Origin: a virus
Length of the DNA: 64,000 bases
Direction: 5' to 3' (one strand)
IMG/VR virus record: IMGVR_UViG_3300042564_005059
Location: 1 to 64,000 of that record
The notes beneath the pieces are model-generated. The model was not told where the DNA came from. It worked only from the letters and a program-made list of their open reading frames with translations, and searched no databases. Shown here in pieces: positions 1-9,129 of the stretch. Position 1 is the stretch's first letter. Each line of letters opens with the position of its first letter. The translations under genes were made by a program, and so were the position numbers.

Positions 1-1
1 A

Positions 2-187
2 AATGATGATGTGAATGTCATCGCGCCAATGTTTTGGGGTGACCATAAAAATAGCGATGGTTACTGGTCATGCGGTGATTCATTAATGTGTGGTTGGACA
101 TACTTGAACCGAGAAGGTGAACTTTATACCTATGAAAAATGTAAAGAATTAAAAACTGAATATGAAAACACCAAAGGATTATGGTGA
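2..187 (+). CDS. C-terminal fragment of an unknown protein (partial, 5' end outside window)
   Basis: An open frame enters at base 2 and runs 61 codons to a TGA at 185-187. The visible tail is rich in Trp, Tyr, Gly and Cys and contains the segment DGYWSCGDSLMCGW. It lies 19 bases ahead of, and co-directional with, the sugar operon, so it may belong to it, but I do not recognise the family. The start and most of the protein are missing. Confidence 0.55.
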   Translation, partial: NDDVNVIAPMFWGDHKNSDGYWSCGDSLMCGWTYLNREGELYTYEKCKELKTEYENTKGLW

Positions 188-206
188 AAAATAAATAAAC
201 TATCAC

Positions 207-920
207 ATGATTACATTATCAACAACAGTATATGAAAAAGATTTTAAATTTGTCCTTAATAAAGAAAGTTGGTTTTATAAATTCCAAAACCCTCTAGTGA
301 CTAAAAAAAACGTTATTATTAATAACATTAATAATATTGATGAATTTTTGGAGTTAAAGAAAACTTTCGAAAACGAATTTGAATTTTTTTATTCTAAAGA
401 ATTTATTGATGAAATTAATAAAACGTTTAATGTGGGTATAAACCCTGAGGAAAAGTCATATTATTATTCAGTACAACATTATACTAACGCCTTAGTTAAC
501 AACCAAAATAAATTTACATTTTATGTTGGACCTGATTGTGCAATATTTTCAAATGGGTTATCAGATTATTTCAATAATTCTATTAAATTATTAGAATCAA
601 ACCAAGACATTATATCAACAACTTTACCATGGGTTGAACCAGAAATGGCTGACAATGTAGGTAACCATGAACAAAATTTTTTTAATATTACTAAAAGAAA
701 TGAAAAATTTTATATGTCAAAAATTTTTAGCGACCAAGTGTATTTTATTAACACTGATAAAATAAAAAATTTTGATTTTACTATAACACAAAAATTACAC
801 TCAATACCAGAATATGGTATAAATGGGTTTGAATTTAGGTTAACAAACAATTTAATTCAAAACAACAATTATAGGGCGATTTATAAAGGCGAAGCTTATT
901 ATAAACACGAATCTTTTTAA
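207..920 (+). CDS. Putative glycosyltransferase-like protein
   Basis: 237 aa. Not firmly recognised. Alternating hydrophobic strands around residues 85-115 (FTFYVGPDCAIF) and Tyr/Phe-rich short strands resemble the GT-A-like proteins beside it. The function is inferred mainly from context: it is the first complete gene of a plus-strand run of glycosyltransferases and nucleotide-sugar enzymes. It starts at an ATG without a Shine-Dalgarno sequence, and a 31-base gap separates it from the next gene. It could instead be another sugar-modifying enzyme. Confidence 0.45.
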   Translation: MITLSTTVYEKDFKFVLNKESWFYKFQNPLVTKKNVIINNINNIDEFLELKKTFENEFEFFYSKEFIDEINKTFNVGINPEEKSYYYSVQHYTNALVNNQNKFTFYVGPDCAIFSNGLSDYFNNSIKLLESNQDIISTTLPWVEPEMADNVGNHEQNFFNITKRNEKFYMSKIFSDQVYFINTDKIKNFDFTITQKLHSIPEYGINGFEFRLTNNLIQNNNYRAIYKGEAYYKHESF

Positions 921-951
921 AAAATAATATAAACATAAAAACAAAAAAAAA

Positions 952-1806
952 ATGAGTAAAATATATGATTGTTTTAATTTTTTTAACGAATTAGACATAC
1001 TTGAAATTAGATTAAATACGTTATACGAATATGTTGACTATTTTGTTATAGTAGAATCAAATGTAACGCACTCTGGTGAACAAAAACCATTTTATTTTGA
1101 AGAAAACAAAGAAAGATTTTCAAAATTTTTAAACAAAATAATCTCATACAAAGTTTACGATACACCAACCGATTTTGTTAATTTAAAAATTAATGAAGAT
1201 AATACATTGATGTTAATTAATGGTTTCATTGAAAAACAAACCAATAGATTTAACAGAGCAACACAACCAGATTACGGTAGAGATTTCTTTCAAAAAGAAT
1301 GTGTTAGAAGACCATTGGTGAATTGTTCTGACGAAGATATTATAATCATATCCGACGCTGATGAAATTCCAAACCCTGAAACGTTAAAAAACCTTAAAAA
1401 TTTAGATTTAGAAAACACAATATATTCTTTAAATCAAACAACTTATTACTATTATTTAAATTTATTAAAACAAAGAGACTGGTACGGTTCTAGAATTTCG
1501 TTATATAAAAACATTAAAAACTTATCCTTTAATGAAGTCAGAGGTGATGAATCATTATCGAAAAAAATTGATAATGGTGGGTGGCATTTTAGTTTTCAAG
1601 GTGGTAAAGAAATGGTAAAAACAAAAATACAGTCTTATTCAGCTAGAGATTTAGCTAGCAACCATGTATTAAACCAATTAGGTAATAACATTGACAATAA
1701 TATTGACCCATTTTTTAGGGGTACTTTAACTCCTGTTAAAATAGATGACACATACCCAAATTATCTGTTAAATAATTTGGATAAATTTAAACATATGATA
1801 AAATAG
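952..1806 (+). CDS. Glycosyltransferase family 17 protein
   Basis: 284 aa. The N-terminus has the GT17 signature YDCFNFFNELDILEIRLN, followed by DYFVIVESNVTHSG and PFYF. GT17 includes the beta-1,4-N-acetylglucosaminyltransferase MGAT3. A later acidic motif (IIIISDADEIPNP, about residues 138-151) is the likely nucleotide-sugar/metal site. It probably transfers a sugar onto a glycan in the host cytoplasm; donor and acceptor cannot be read from sequence. It follows an A-rich leader and precedes another glycosyltransferase-like gene after 2 bases. Confidence 0.8.
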   Translation: MSKIYDCFNFFNELDILEIRLNTLYEYVDYFVIVESNVTHSGEQKPFYFEENKERFSKFLNKIISYKVYDTPTDFVNLKINEDNTLMLINGFIEKQTNRFNRATQPDYGRDFFQKECVRRPLVNCSDEDIIIISDADEIPNPETLKNLKNLDLENTIYSLNQTTYYYYLNLLKQRDWYGSRISLYKNIKNLSFNEVRGDESLSKKIDNGGWHFSFQGGKEMVKTKIQSYSARDLASNHVLNQLGNNIDNNIDPFFRGTLTPVKIDDTYPNYLLNNLDKFKHMIK

Positions 1807-1808
1807 TT

Positions 1809-2774
1809 ATGACAAAAAAATTAAAAATATTTTCATTCCCAGATAAAAACCCTGAATACTTACAATTACAAATTGATTCGTATAAAAAATATATGGATGA
1901 TGGGAACACTGAATTTATCGTGATAAACACATCAAACTCAAACGTTGAAACGATTAAAACAATATGTGAAACTAACGGGGTGCAGCACATACTGTACACT
2001 GGTAACAGAAATGTACCTTTCTCCAGATATTATGTAGAACAATTAAACTGGTTTAGAGATGAATTTCAATCTAAATCTAACGATTATTTCATGTTAATCC
2101 ATTCTGATATGTTTTTCATAAACTATGTGGATTATAAAAAAATGTTAACAAACAAAAAACTATATTTTACCCCTCAATATAGAGACACCCCAATACACAA
2201 AATAAAAGATGGTAATTTTAATTATTACTATATGTGGGACGGTGTTTTACTATACGATAATGAGTTTTTAAACAATAAAAATTTAACCAATTATTTTAAT
2301 TGGGATTATATTGTTGGTATTAGTGATGTTGGTGGGCAAACATACAAACTTCTAGAAAATATTGAAAAAACAGACTATGGTTTTATTGAAATGTGGAATT
2401 ATTACCACTGCAATAATAATAAACTTGAATTTGTTTTAAACGGTAATATAAACTATTCTTTTGATGTTAATGATAAAAAAATTATGGAAACAATACAAAT
2501 GGGTAATAGGTCGTTTCCATATGAAAATGAAAATTTAGATTACAACAACCATTTAGTTAGTAAAATTGTTAAATTGAAAGAAAAATTTGTGGACCCATAC
2601 AATTTTGAAAACCCGACGCATATTGACATCATTCAATTTTTAGATGAACCAATTGAAAATTCACCTATATTACATTTTAAATCTGGCAGTGGTTACCAAG
2701 GTTTTTACAACGAGTCCTATAGCATGCTAAAATTAGAGCAGATTAAAAAAATAATTTTTAGAGATGAAATATGA
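1809..2774 (+). CDS. Putative GT-A fold glycosyltransferase
   Basis: 321 aa. The N-terminus (KLKIFSFPDKNPEYLQLQID) and a central block YFMLIHSDMFF (around residues 94-104) look like a Rossmann-type donor fold with an acidic metal motif. It starts 2 bases after the GT17 stop and overlaps the glf start by 11 bases, indicating translational coupling. The exact family is not recognised; context favours glycan assembly. Confidence 0.55.
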   Translation: MTKKLKIFSFPDKNPEYLQLQIDSYKKYMDDGNTEFIVINTSNSNVETIKTICETNGVQHILYTGNRNVPFSRYYVEQLNWFRDEFQSKSNDYFMLIHSDMFFINYVDYKKMLTNKKLYFTPQYRDTPIHKIKDGNFNYYYMWDGVLLYDNEFLNNKNLTNYFNWDYIVGISDVGGQTYKLLENIEKTDYGFIEMWNYYHCNNNKLEFVLNGNINYSFDVNDKKIMETIQMGNRSFPYENENLDYNNHLVSKIVKLKEKFVDPYNFENPTHIDIIQFLDEPIENSPILHFKSGSGYQGFYNESYSMLKLEQIKKIIFRDEI

Positions 2775-3855
2775 TTTTTTAATTGTAGGTAGTGGTTTGT
2801 TTGGTTCTGTATTTGCTCATGAGGCTACTAAAGCTGGTAAAAAATGTTTAATAATAGAAAAAAGAAATCACATAGGTGGTAACTGTTATACTGAAAAGAT
2901 AGATAACATAAACATACATAAGTATGGGCCGCATATTTTTCACACAAATGATAAAAAAATATGGGACTGGATTCAACAGTTTGGTGAGTTTAACCAATAT
3001 AAACATTCACCAAAAGTTAATTATAAAGGTGAAATATATTCTTTCCCTATTAATCTATTAACGTTAAATAAACTATGGGGTGTTACAACACCAGAAGAAG
3101 CGATAGAAAAATTAGAAGAAGTTAAAATAAAATGCGACAACCCAAGAAATTTAGAAGACTGGATATTGTCACAAGTCGGTAATGATATATATGAAACGTT
3201 TATTAAGGGATATACTAAAAAACAATGGAACAAAGACCCTAAAGAGTTACCTAGTAGTATAATTAAAAGGTTGCCAATAAGAACAAATTATAATGACAAT
3301 TACTTTTTCGACAAATATCAAGGCATACCAATAGATGGTTATACTAATTTATTCAAAAATATGTTAAAAGGTATTGATATATTGGAAAATATTGATTATT
3401 TTAGTGAAAAGGATAAATGGGATTCTATGGCCAATAAAATTGTTTTTACGGGTAAAATAGATGAATTTTTTGATTATAAATTTGGGGAGTTAGAATATAG
3501 GTCATTAACATTTGTTGAAGAAAGACTCGAAACAGAGGATTATCAAGGTTGTTCAATTGTCAATTACACAGATTTAGAAACCCCTCAAACTAGGATAACA
3601 GAACATAAACATTTTGATGATGCGAAATCCGATTTTACGTGGATAACCAAAGAATACCCTAAAAATTATCAAAATGGTGATACACCGTATTACCCTATAA
3701 ACGATGATAAAAATAACGAATTATACAGAAAATATAAAGAACTTGCAGATTCAACACCAAATGTTATTTTTGGCGGTAGATTGTCTGAATACAAATATTA
3801 CGATATGCATCAGATAATAGCTTCTGCTTTAACAAAAGTAAAAAAACACATATAA
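2764..3855 (+). CDS. glf: UDP-galactopyranose mutase
   Basis: 363 aa, normal length for bacterial Glf. Flavoenzyme that interconverts UDP-galactopyranose and UDP-galactofuranose, making the donor for galactofuranose-containing glycans. The FAD-binding fingerprint VGSGLFGSVFAHEA lies at residues 8-21, followed by EKRNHIGGN and KYGPHIFHT, all characteristic of Glf. GYTKKQW and the C-terminal FGGRLSEYKYYDM are also family-typical. It overlaps the preceding gene by 11 bases and shares a TAATG stop/start with the next. In this operon it would feed one of the neighbouring transferases. Confidence 0.93.
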   Translation: MKYDFLIVGSGLFGSVFAHEATKAGKKCLIIEKRNHIGGNCYTEKIDNINIHKYGPHIFHTNDKKIWDWIQQFGEFNQYKHSPKVNYKGEIYSFPINLLTLNKLWGVTTPEEAIEKLEEVKIKCDNPRNLEDWILSQVGNDIYETFIKGYTKKQWNKDPKELPSSIIKRLPIRTNYNDNYFFDKYQGIPIDGYTNLFKNMLKGIDILENIDYFSEKDKWDSMANKIVFTGKIDEFFDYKFGELEYRSLTFVEERLETEDYQGCSIVNYTDLETPQTRITEHKHFDDAKSDFTWITKEYPKNYQNGDTPYYPINDDKNNELYRKYKELADSTPNVIFGGRLSEYKYYDMHQIIASALTKVKKHI

Positions 3856-4655
3856 TGAAAAAAATAATTGTAACCCCCGCTGGTAGAAAAAGATATTTAG
3901 AGATTCTACTTAAAAACTTAAATAAATGTCGAGATGAATTCGATGAATGGATTATTTGGGTTAACACTGATAATAAAGAAGATATTGATTATATTGAAGA
4001 ATTACCTAAATTATATGATTATATAAATTTACAATACTCTGAAATTCCAGTAGACCCAAACGGTAGTCACACCGCTACTATTTGTAAATTTTTCAAAAAA
4101 TGTATAGATGAAGATTCAGTTTACCTACGTTTAGATGACGACGTTGTGTTTATAGAAAAAGATTCTATAAAAAAATTATTTGATTTTAGGATTGAAAATG
4201 AACAATATTTTTTGGTTTTTGGGAATATTTTAAATAATGCGTTGATAACAAATCTATATCAACAGAGAAATATATTGACAAATTTACCGCCAGTAACTTA
4301 TAATTGTGAAGATGAAAATGGTTGGAGAAGCGGCAACTTTGCTATCGATTTGCATAATATATTTTTAAACAAAGCTTCTGAGAATAAAGCACAAGATTTT
4401 TTCATGGATAACTGGGAATTATCAAATTTTGAAAGATGTTCGATTAACGCTATTTCATGGTTAGGGAAAACTTTTAAAACATTTAACGGTGAAGTAGGTG
4501 ATGCTGAAGAAATCTGGTTATCAAGTGATAAACCTAAAGAATTAAACATGCCAAACATAATATTTGGTGAGTCTTTATTTAGCCATTACGCGTTTTCACC
4601 TCAAAGACCAATATTACAAAAAACTAACATATTAGAAAGATATTTAAAACTATAA
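3855..4655 (+). CDS. Putative glycosyltransferase (GT2-like)
   Basis: 266 aa. VYLRLDDDVVFIEKDSI (about residues 90-106) is a classic DxD metal/nucleotide-sugar motif followed by a strand, and the N-terminal strand IIVTPAGRKRYLEILLKNL is GT-A like. The start codon overlaps the glf stop (TAATG). The donor may be UDP-galactofuranose from glf upstream, but that is inference from adjacency. Confidence 0.65.
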   Translation: MKKIIVTPAGRKRYLEILLKNLNKCRDEFDEWIIWVNTDNKEDIDYIEELPKLYDYINLQYSEIPVDPNGSHTATICKFFKKCIDEDSVYLRLDDDVVFIEKDSIKKLFDFRIENEQYFLVFGNILNNALITNLYQQRNILTNLPPVTYNCEDENGWRSGNFAIDLHNIFLNKASENKAQDFFMDNWELSNFERCSINAISWLGKTFKTFNGEVGDAEEIWLSSDKPKELNMPNIIFGESLFSHYAFSPQRPILQKTNILERYLKL

Positions 4656-4657
4656 TT

Positions 4658-5251
4658 ATGACCAGAACAGAAATAATAAACGGATTAATTAAAAAAAATA
4701 ACTACACATCTTATTTAGAAATTGGTGTTAACACGCCAGCACAACCTGGATATAATTGGGTTGGGGTTGATGTACCCGTTAAACATGGTGTTGACCCTAA
4801 TGTAGATACAACATACAAAATGACCTCAGATGAATTTTTTGATAATCATATTTCCCAAAAATATGATATCGTATTTGTAGATGGGTTACATTTACGGGAA
4901 CAAGTATATCGAGACATAGTTAATTCTATCAATAACTTGAATGAAAATGGTGTTATTGTTGTCCATGATTGCAACCCAGTTACTGAAATAACTCAAAGAA
5001 GAGAGCGCGCGAGTGATGCATGGCATGGTGATGTGTGGAAAGCTATTGTACAATTAAGAATGGAAAACCCAGAATTGGAAATATTTACCGTAAACACTGA
5101 TGAAGGTTGTGGTATTATTAAAAAGGGTTCTCAAGAATTATTAAAAATTAATGATGGTGAAAATTGTTATGATTATAGTTTTTTAGAAAAAAATAGAGAA
5201 AAGGCGATAAATTTAATTTCAATAGAAGCGTTTAAAGAAAAATATTTATAA
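4658..5251 (+). CDS. Class I SAM-dependent methyltransferase (Methyltransf_24-like)
   Basis: 197 aa. YLEIGVN (residues 19-25) is motif I of a SAM-binding Rossmann fold, YDIVFVDGLHLREQVYRDI (about 69-87) is the acidic-loop/DGLH motif of the Methyltransf_24 type, and GVIVVHDCNPV follows. Within a sugar operon it most likely methylates a sugar or glycan hydroxyl, as many such enzymes do, though the substrate is not visible. It is coupled to gmd by a TAATG overlap. Confidence 0.75.
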   Translation: MTRTEIINGLIKKNNYTSYLEIGVNTPAQPGYNWVGVDVPVKHGVDPNVDTTYKMTSDEFFDNHISQKYDIVFVDGLHLREQVYRDIVNSINNLNENGVIVVHDCNPVTEITQRRERASDAWHGDVWKAIVQLRMENPELEIFTVNTDEGCGIIKKGSQELLKINDGENCYDYSFLEKNREKAINLISIEAFKEKYL

Positions 5252-6231
5252 TGAAAAATAAAATAGCTTTAATATTGGGTGCCAATGGACAAGACGCTTC
5301 TTATCTTGCTGAATTATTGATAGAAAAGGGGTATGTGGTACATGGTACTATTAGAAGAAATTCAGTACCAGAATCTCAAACTACTAGAATACAGCCTTTA
5401 AGAGACTCAAACCAAATAACATTACATTATATGGATTTAACAGACCCAATAAGTGTTGAGTCTATTATAAATGAATTAAAACCAGATGAAATTTATCATT
5501 TGGCGGCGCAAAGTCATGTCCAAATTAGTTTTGAATTACCAAAGTATACGCTAGATGTTAATTCTGGTGGAACCTTAGCTGTTTTAGAAGCTGTAAGAAA
5601 ATTTTCACCTAATTCTAAAGTATATCACGCTGCAACTTCTGAGATGTTCGGAAACCAATCAGACCAAGATTATTTCCAAAGAGAAACCACTAAAATGATT
5701 CCAGTATCACCATACGGTTGTAGTAAACTTTACGCTCACAGTCTTTGCCATAACTATAGAAACTCTTACAATATTTTTATAAGTTCTGGTATCTTATTTA
5801 ACCACGAGAGCCCTAGAAGAGGGATAAATTTTGTGACTAACAAAGTAGTACTTGAAGCGGTAAAGATTAAACTAGGGCTCTCTAATGAGCTTGTGCTGGG
5901 TAATCTAGATGCTATGAGAGATTGGGGTCACGCTAAGGACTATGTTGAAGGTATGTGGTTAATGTTACAACAAGAAAAACCAGATGATTATGTATTAGCG
6001 ACTGGTATGTCAAATAAAGTTAAAGATTTAGTTGACTATGTTTTTAATAAATTAGAATTAGATTCTGAAAAATATGTTAAATCAGATAAAAAATTTGAAA
6101 GAGCTGAAGAATTACATTATCTAAGAGGTGACGCAACTAAAGCTAAAACTAAATTGGGTTGGCAACCTAAATATACTTTCGAAAGTATGTTAGATGAAAT
6201 GATAGAATATTGGTTAAATAAATTAAGTTAA
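5251..6231 (+). CDS. gmd: GDP-mannose 4,6-dehydratase
   Basis: 326 aa, slightly shorter than bacterial Gmd. SDR-family enzyme that converts GDP-D-mannose to GDP-4-keto-6-deoxymannose. It has the NAD(P) motif LGANGQDASYLAELL at residues 8-22 (in place of the usual GITGQDGSYLAE), IYHLAAQSHV, the TSEMFGNQ Ser region and the catalytic YGCSK (YxxxK). The nucleotide-binding block RRGINFVTNK is present. It sits directly before GDP-fucose synthase, so the pair should make GDP-L-fucose from host GDP-mannose. Confidence 0.93.
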   Translation: MKNKIALILGANGQDASYLAELLIEKGYVVHGTIRRNSVPESQTTRIQPLRDSNQITLHYMDLTDPISVESIINELKPDEIYHLAAQSHVQISFELPKYTLDVNSGGTLAVLEAVRKFSPNSKVYHAATSEMFGNQSDQDYFQRETTKMIPVSPYGCSKLYAHSLCHNYRNSYNIFISSGILFNHESPRRGINFVTNKVVLEAVKIKLGLSNELVLGNLDAMRDWGHAKDYVEGMWLMLQQEKPDDYVLATGMSNKVKDLVDYVFNKLELDSEKYVKSDKKFERAEELHYLRGDATKAKTKLGWQPKYTFESMLDEMIEYWLNKLS

Positions 6232-6233
6232 TT

Positions 6234-7169
6234 ATGGGTAGATTGTTAGTAACAGGTTCCAACGGATTAGTTGGTTCACAATTCAAAGGAGATTTAATTG
6301 CGATTACATCTAAAGTTTGTGACCTTAGAGATAAAAAACAGACTGAAGACGTTTTTAATTTTTACACTAATATAGAAACACAAAAAGATTTTGCTGTTGA
6401 TAAAATTATTCATTGTGCGGCTAAAGTTGGGGGTGTTGGTGGTAACATGAAATACAAAGGTGATTTTTTTTACGATAACATCATGATTAACACCAATGTT
6501 ATTGAAGCAGCTAGAAAATATGGTGTTAAAAAGTTGGTAGCTTTTTTATCGACATGTGTGTTTCCTAACGATATTGAATATCCATTAACAGAATCTAAAA
6601 TTCATTTAGGACCACCACACAATTCAAATGATGCGTATGCTTATTCTAAAAGAATGTCAGAAGTTCAAATAAGAGCTTATAGAGAACAATATGGTTTAAA
6701 TTATACTTCGGTAATACCAACAAATATTTATGGTCCTAATGACAATTTTGACATTGAAAACGGACATGTTATACCTTCTTTGATTCACAAATGTTATTTG
6801 GCTAGAGAAAACGGTACCGATTTAAAAATTTGGGGTTCTGGTCAACCACTTAGAGAGTTTATATATTCTAAAGATGTCGCTGAATTAACTTTATGGGTTT
6901 TAGAAAATTATAACGAATCAGAACCAATCATTTTATCAACTTCAGAAGAAATTTCAATAAAAGATGTTGTTGGTGTTATCGTAGAAGCTATGAACTTTAA
7001 AGGTAATGTAATTTTTGATAAAACAAAACCAGATGGTCAATTTAGAAAACCTAGTGATAACTCAAAGTTAATGAGTTATTTACCAGATTTTAAATTTACA
7101 CCTTTTGATGTTGGTATAAAAGAAACTGTAGAATGGTTTGAGAAAAACTATCCCAATATAAAACAATAA
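6234..7169 (+). CDS. fcl: GDP-L-fucose synthase
   Basis: 311 aa, typical length. Epimerase-reductase completing GDP-L-fucose synthesis. Motifs: VTGSNGLVGSQF (NADP-binding), HCAAKVGGVGGN, FLSTCVFPN, YAYSKRMSEVQIRAY (YxxxK catalytic) and PTNIYGPNDNF. It begins 2 bases after gmd, which fits a coupled two-enzyme pathway. It is the last gene of the sugar-nucleotide set; a recurrent ATATTTATTA motif follows before phoH. Confidence 0.93.
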   Translation: MGRLLVTGSNGLVGSQFKGDLIAITSKVCDLRDKKQTEDVFNFYTNIETQKDFAVDKIIHCAAKVGGVGGNMKYKGDFFYDNIMINTNVIEAARKYGVKKLVAFLSTCVFPNDIEYPLTESKIHLGPPHNSNDAYAYSKRMSEVQIRAYREQYGLNYTSVIPTNIYGPNDNFDIENGHVIPSLIHKCYLARENGTDLKIWGSGQPLREFIYSKDVAELTLWVLENYNESEPIILSTSEEISIKDVVGVIVEAMNFKGNVIFDKTKPDGQFRKPSDNSKLMSYLPDFKFTPFDVGIKETVEWFEKNYPNIKQ

Positions 7170-7170
7170 G

Positions 7171-7180
7171 ATATTTATTA
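7171..7180 (+). promoter_or_regulatory. Recurrent ATATTTATnA motif upstream of phoH (putative late promoter)
   Basis: ATATTTATTA ends 11 bases before the PhoH start codon. The same word recurs upstream of about twenty genes in the window, always in gene orientation. Confidence 0.5.
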
Positions 7181-7191
7181 ATAAAAAACGT

Positions 7192-8073
7192 ATGCCTAGA
7201 AAAGTTACAACAACTCCAAAAAGTGGTACTACAAAAACCACTAGAGCAAAAAAATCAGTTTCACCAAAAGAACCAACTATTAATCTTAAACAAGATTTAT
7301 TATCTCAAATAAAAGTTGATTTAAAACACAAAAACGAAACACAAAAGAAGTTAACTCAATCAATCAAAAATGGTGATGTAACGGTATGTATAGGACCAGC
7401 TGGTACTGGTAAAACACTTCTTAGCGTGGCTGAAGCGTTATTGTTACTTAAAACAAATCCTGACAAATATCATGATATAAAATTAGTCAAATCAATTGTC
7501 CAATTGAAAGACGAAGATTTAGGTACGTTGCCAGGTGATGAGCGTGATAAATTAAAATTTATCATGATGTCATTTTTTGACGCGTTCTACAAATTGATTG
7601 GTGAAGAGTTGACAAATAAAATGTTAGATGCTGGTTATATTAAAATGGAAGTTTTTGGTTCTTTGAGAGGTAGGTCATTAGCCAACACCATTCTATTATT
7701 TGATGAATTTCAAAACGTAAACGATGGTAATGCTAAAACTTTCCTTACTCGTTTTTCTGAAGACACTAGAATAGTTTTATTAGGTGATACTAATCAAATA
7801 GACCTTAAAAAGAAAGAAGATAGTTCTTTAAGTGAACTAATTAAAATGATTAAAGATTTACCAGAAGAAGGTGTTTCAATAGTAGAATTTGTTGAAGATG
7901 AAATTGTTAGACACAGACTTACAAAGTATTTCGTAAGACTTTTTGAACATCCTAACTATAAAAAGAAACAACATTTTGTACCTGAACTTGATAAGGTAAT
8001 AAAAACACAACCTAGTGTTATTAATGAGGGTGGCTCGCCGTTTATTAGAAAAATTATTAATTTTTTTAAATAA
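7192..8073 (+). CDS. phoH: PhoH-like ATPase
   Basis: 293 aa. Walker A CIGPAGTGKTLLSVAEALLL (around residues 66-85) and Walker B TILLFDEFQNVN (about 165-176) are the PhoH arrangement, with RIVLLGDTNQIDL as sensor. PhoH-like proteins are P-loop NTPases widespread in T4-like and marine phages; bacterial PhoH2 is linked to RNA unwinding and cleavage, but the phage role is unsettled. A basic, Thr/Lys-rich N-terminal tail of about 30 residues precedes the core. Confidence 0.88.
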   Translation: MPRKVTTTPKSGTTKTTRAKKSVSPKEPTINLKQDLLSQIKVDLKHKNETQKKLTQSIKNGDVTVCIGPAGTGKTLLSVAEALLLLKTNPDKYHDIKLVKSIVQLKDEDLGTLPGDERDKLKFIMMSFFDAFYKLIGEELTNKMLDAGYIKMEVFGSLRGRSLANTILLFDEFQNVNDGNAKTFLTRFSEDTRIVLLGDTNQIDLKKKEDSSLSELIKMIKDLPEEGVSIVEFVEDEIVRHRLTKYFVRLFEHPNYKKKQHFVPELDKVIKTQPSVINEGGSPFIRKIINFFK

Positions 8074-8122
8074 AGAGTTATTTTTACTTTACTTATAGGT
8101 ATTTAGCCAGTAAATTTCGTTT

Positions 8123-8752
8123 ATGAAAATAGCTATTAGCATAAATGAGGTTTTACGAGATTATATTGGCCAATTCATTTATACTTATGAAAAATACATT
8201 GTACCAGAATTAGAAAAAGAAGGTAAAAAATATTCAGAAGTAGAAATTGAAGATGTAACCAGTTTTAATTTATTAGACCATTTTGAGTTTGGTGACATCA
8301 ACAGACTCAATACGTTTCTTTATAAAGAAGCACCTCTAGAAATTTTTGGTCACGCTGATTTGATGTCAGATGGGTTGATGATTCACTTTAATCGTTTTTT
8401 ATCAGACATAAAAGATGATGAAGAACATGAAATTGAATTAGTAAGTCGAGAAGTCGATAAAAGCATCCCATCAACCTTTTTCTTTTTATCTAAAACAGCA
8501 TGTTTAATTGATAAAATTAGATTTGTTAAGGACAATGAAGATGAATGGGGTGACGCCGATGTTTTAATCACATCAAACCCAATTTCGCTTTCAAAAAAAC
8601 CTAACAGTAAAATATCTGTTAAAATTAATTCATCGTATAATCATGATGTAAAAGGTGATTATGAACTAAATTCAATCTTAGAATTTATTAACGATGAAGA
8701 TTTAAGAAATAAAATTTTAAACACAAAAATCACTACTTATGAAGAACTATGA
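8123..8752 (+). CDS. HAD/5'-deoxynucleotidase-like protein lacking the catalytic Asp
   Basis: 209 aa. The layout resembles a phage HAD-type 5'(3')-deoxyribonucleotidase: an N-terminal strand ending in INEVLRD, a helical cap, then FFLSKTACLIDKIRF, DVLITSNPISLSKKP and KISVKINSSYNHDV. The nucleophile motif expected as DxDGVLRD is instead SINEVLRD, so both catalytic aspartates are missing. If the family call is right, this is a pseudoenzyme, perhaps structural or regulatory. It overlaps the next gene by 14 bases. Confidence 0.5.
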   Translation: MKIAISINEVLRDYIGQFIYTYEKYIVPELEKEGKKYSEVEIEDVTSFNLLDHFEFGDINRLNTFLYKEAPLEIFGHADLMSDGLMIHFNRFLSDIKDDEEHEIELVSREVDKSIPSTFFFLSKTACLIDKIRFVKDNEDEWGDADVLITSNPISLSKKPNSKISVKINSSYNHDVKGDYELNSILEFINDEDLRNKILNTKITTYEEL

Positions 8753-9110
8753 TAACCTGCTAGATTTTGGTGGTTCGGTATATTACTTTGACGTGGACAA
8801 GTTCACAGAAATTATTAAAATAGACCACCCAAACGGTAACTTCATTACCGAATCGGTAACCAAAGAAATTAAAGATGAAAAAGGTAAAACAATTACATCT
8901 GAAGTTGTAACAACAAAAAAAGAAAGAGAGATGTACATTCAACAAACAATGTATGAACTACTAAGAGAAATGATTGATATCGTTTTAAATGAAACAGATG
9001 AAATGGATGAAGAATTAGGTTCTGAAAGAGCCTTAGATAAAATGAGTATTTCATATAAAATAGCTTTTAACACACTAATACACTACGAAATACTAGTAGA
9101 GGTACAATAA
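8739..9110 (+). CDS. Hypothetical protein, coupled to the HAD-like gene
   Basis: 123 aa, not recognised. A short N-terminal strand (SVYYFDVDKFTEII) is followed by charged, mostly helical sequence with an acidic stretch near residues 84-97. The start lies inside the preceding gene in another frame (14-base overlap), suggesting coupled expression. No signal peptide or membrane segment is visible. Confidence 0.7.
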   Translation: MKNYDNLLDFGGSVYYFDVDKFTEIIKIDHPNGNFITESVTKEIKDEKGKTITSEVVTTKKEREMYIQQTMYELLREMIDIVLNETDEMDEELGSERALDKMSISYKIAFNTLIHYEILVEVQ

Positions 9111-9129
9111 TAATTAACAATAAAAAAAA

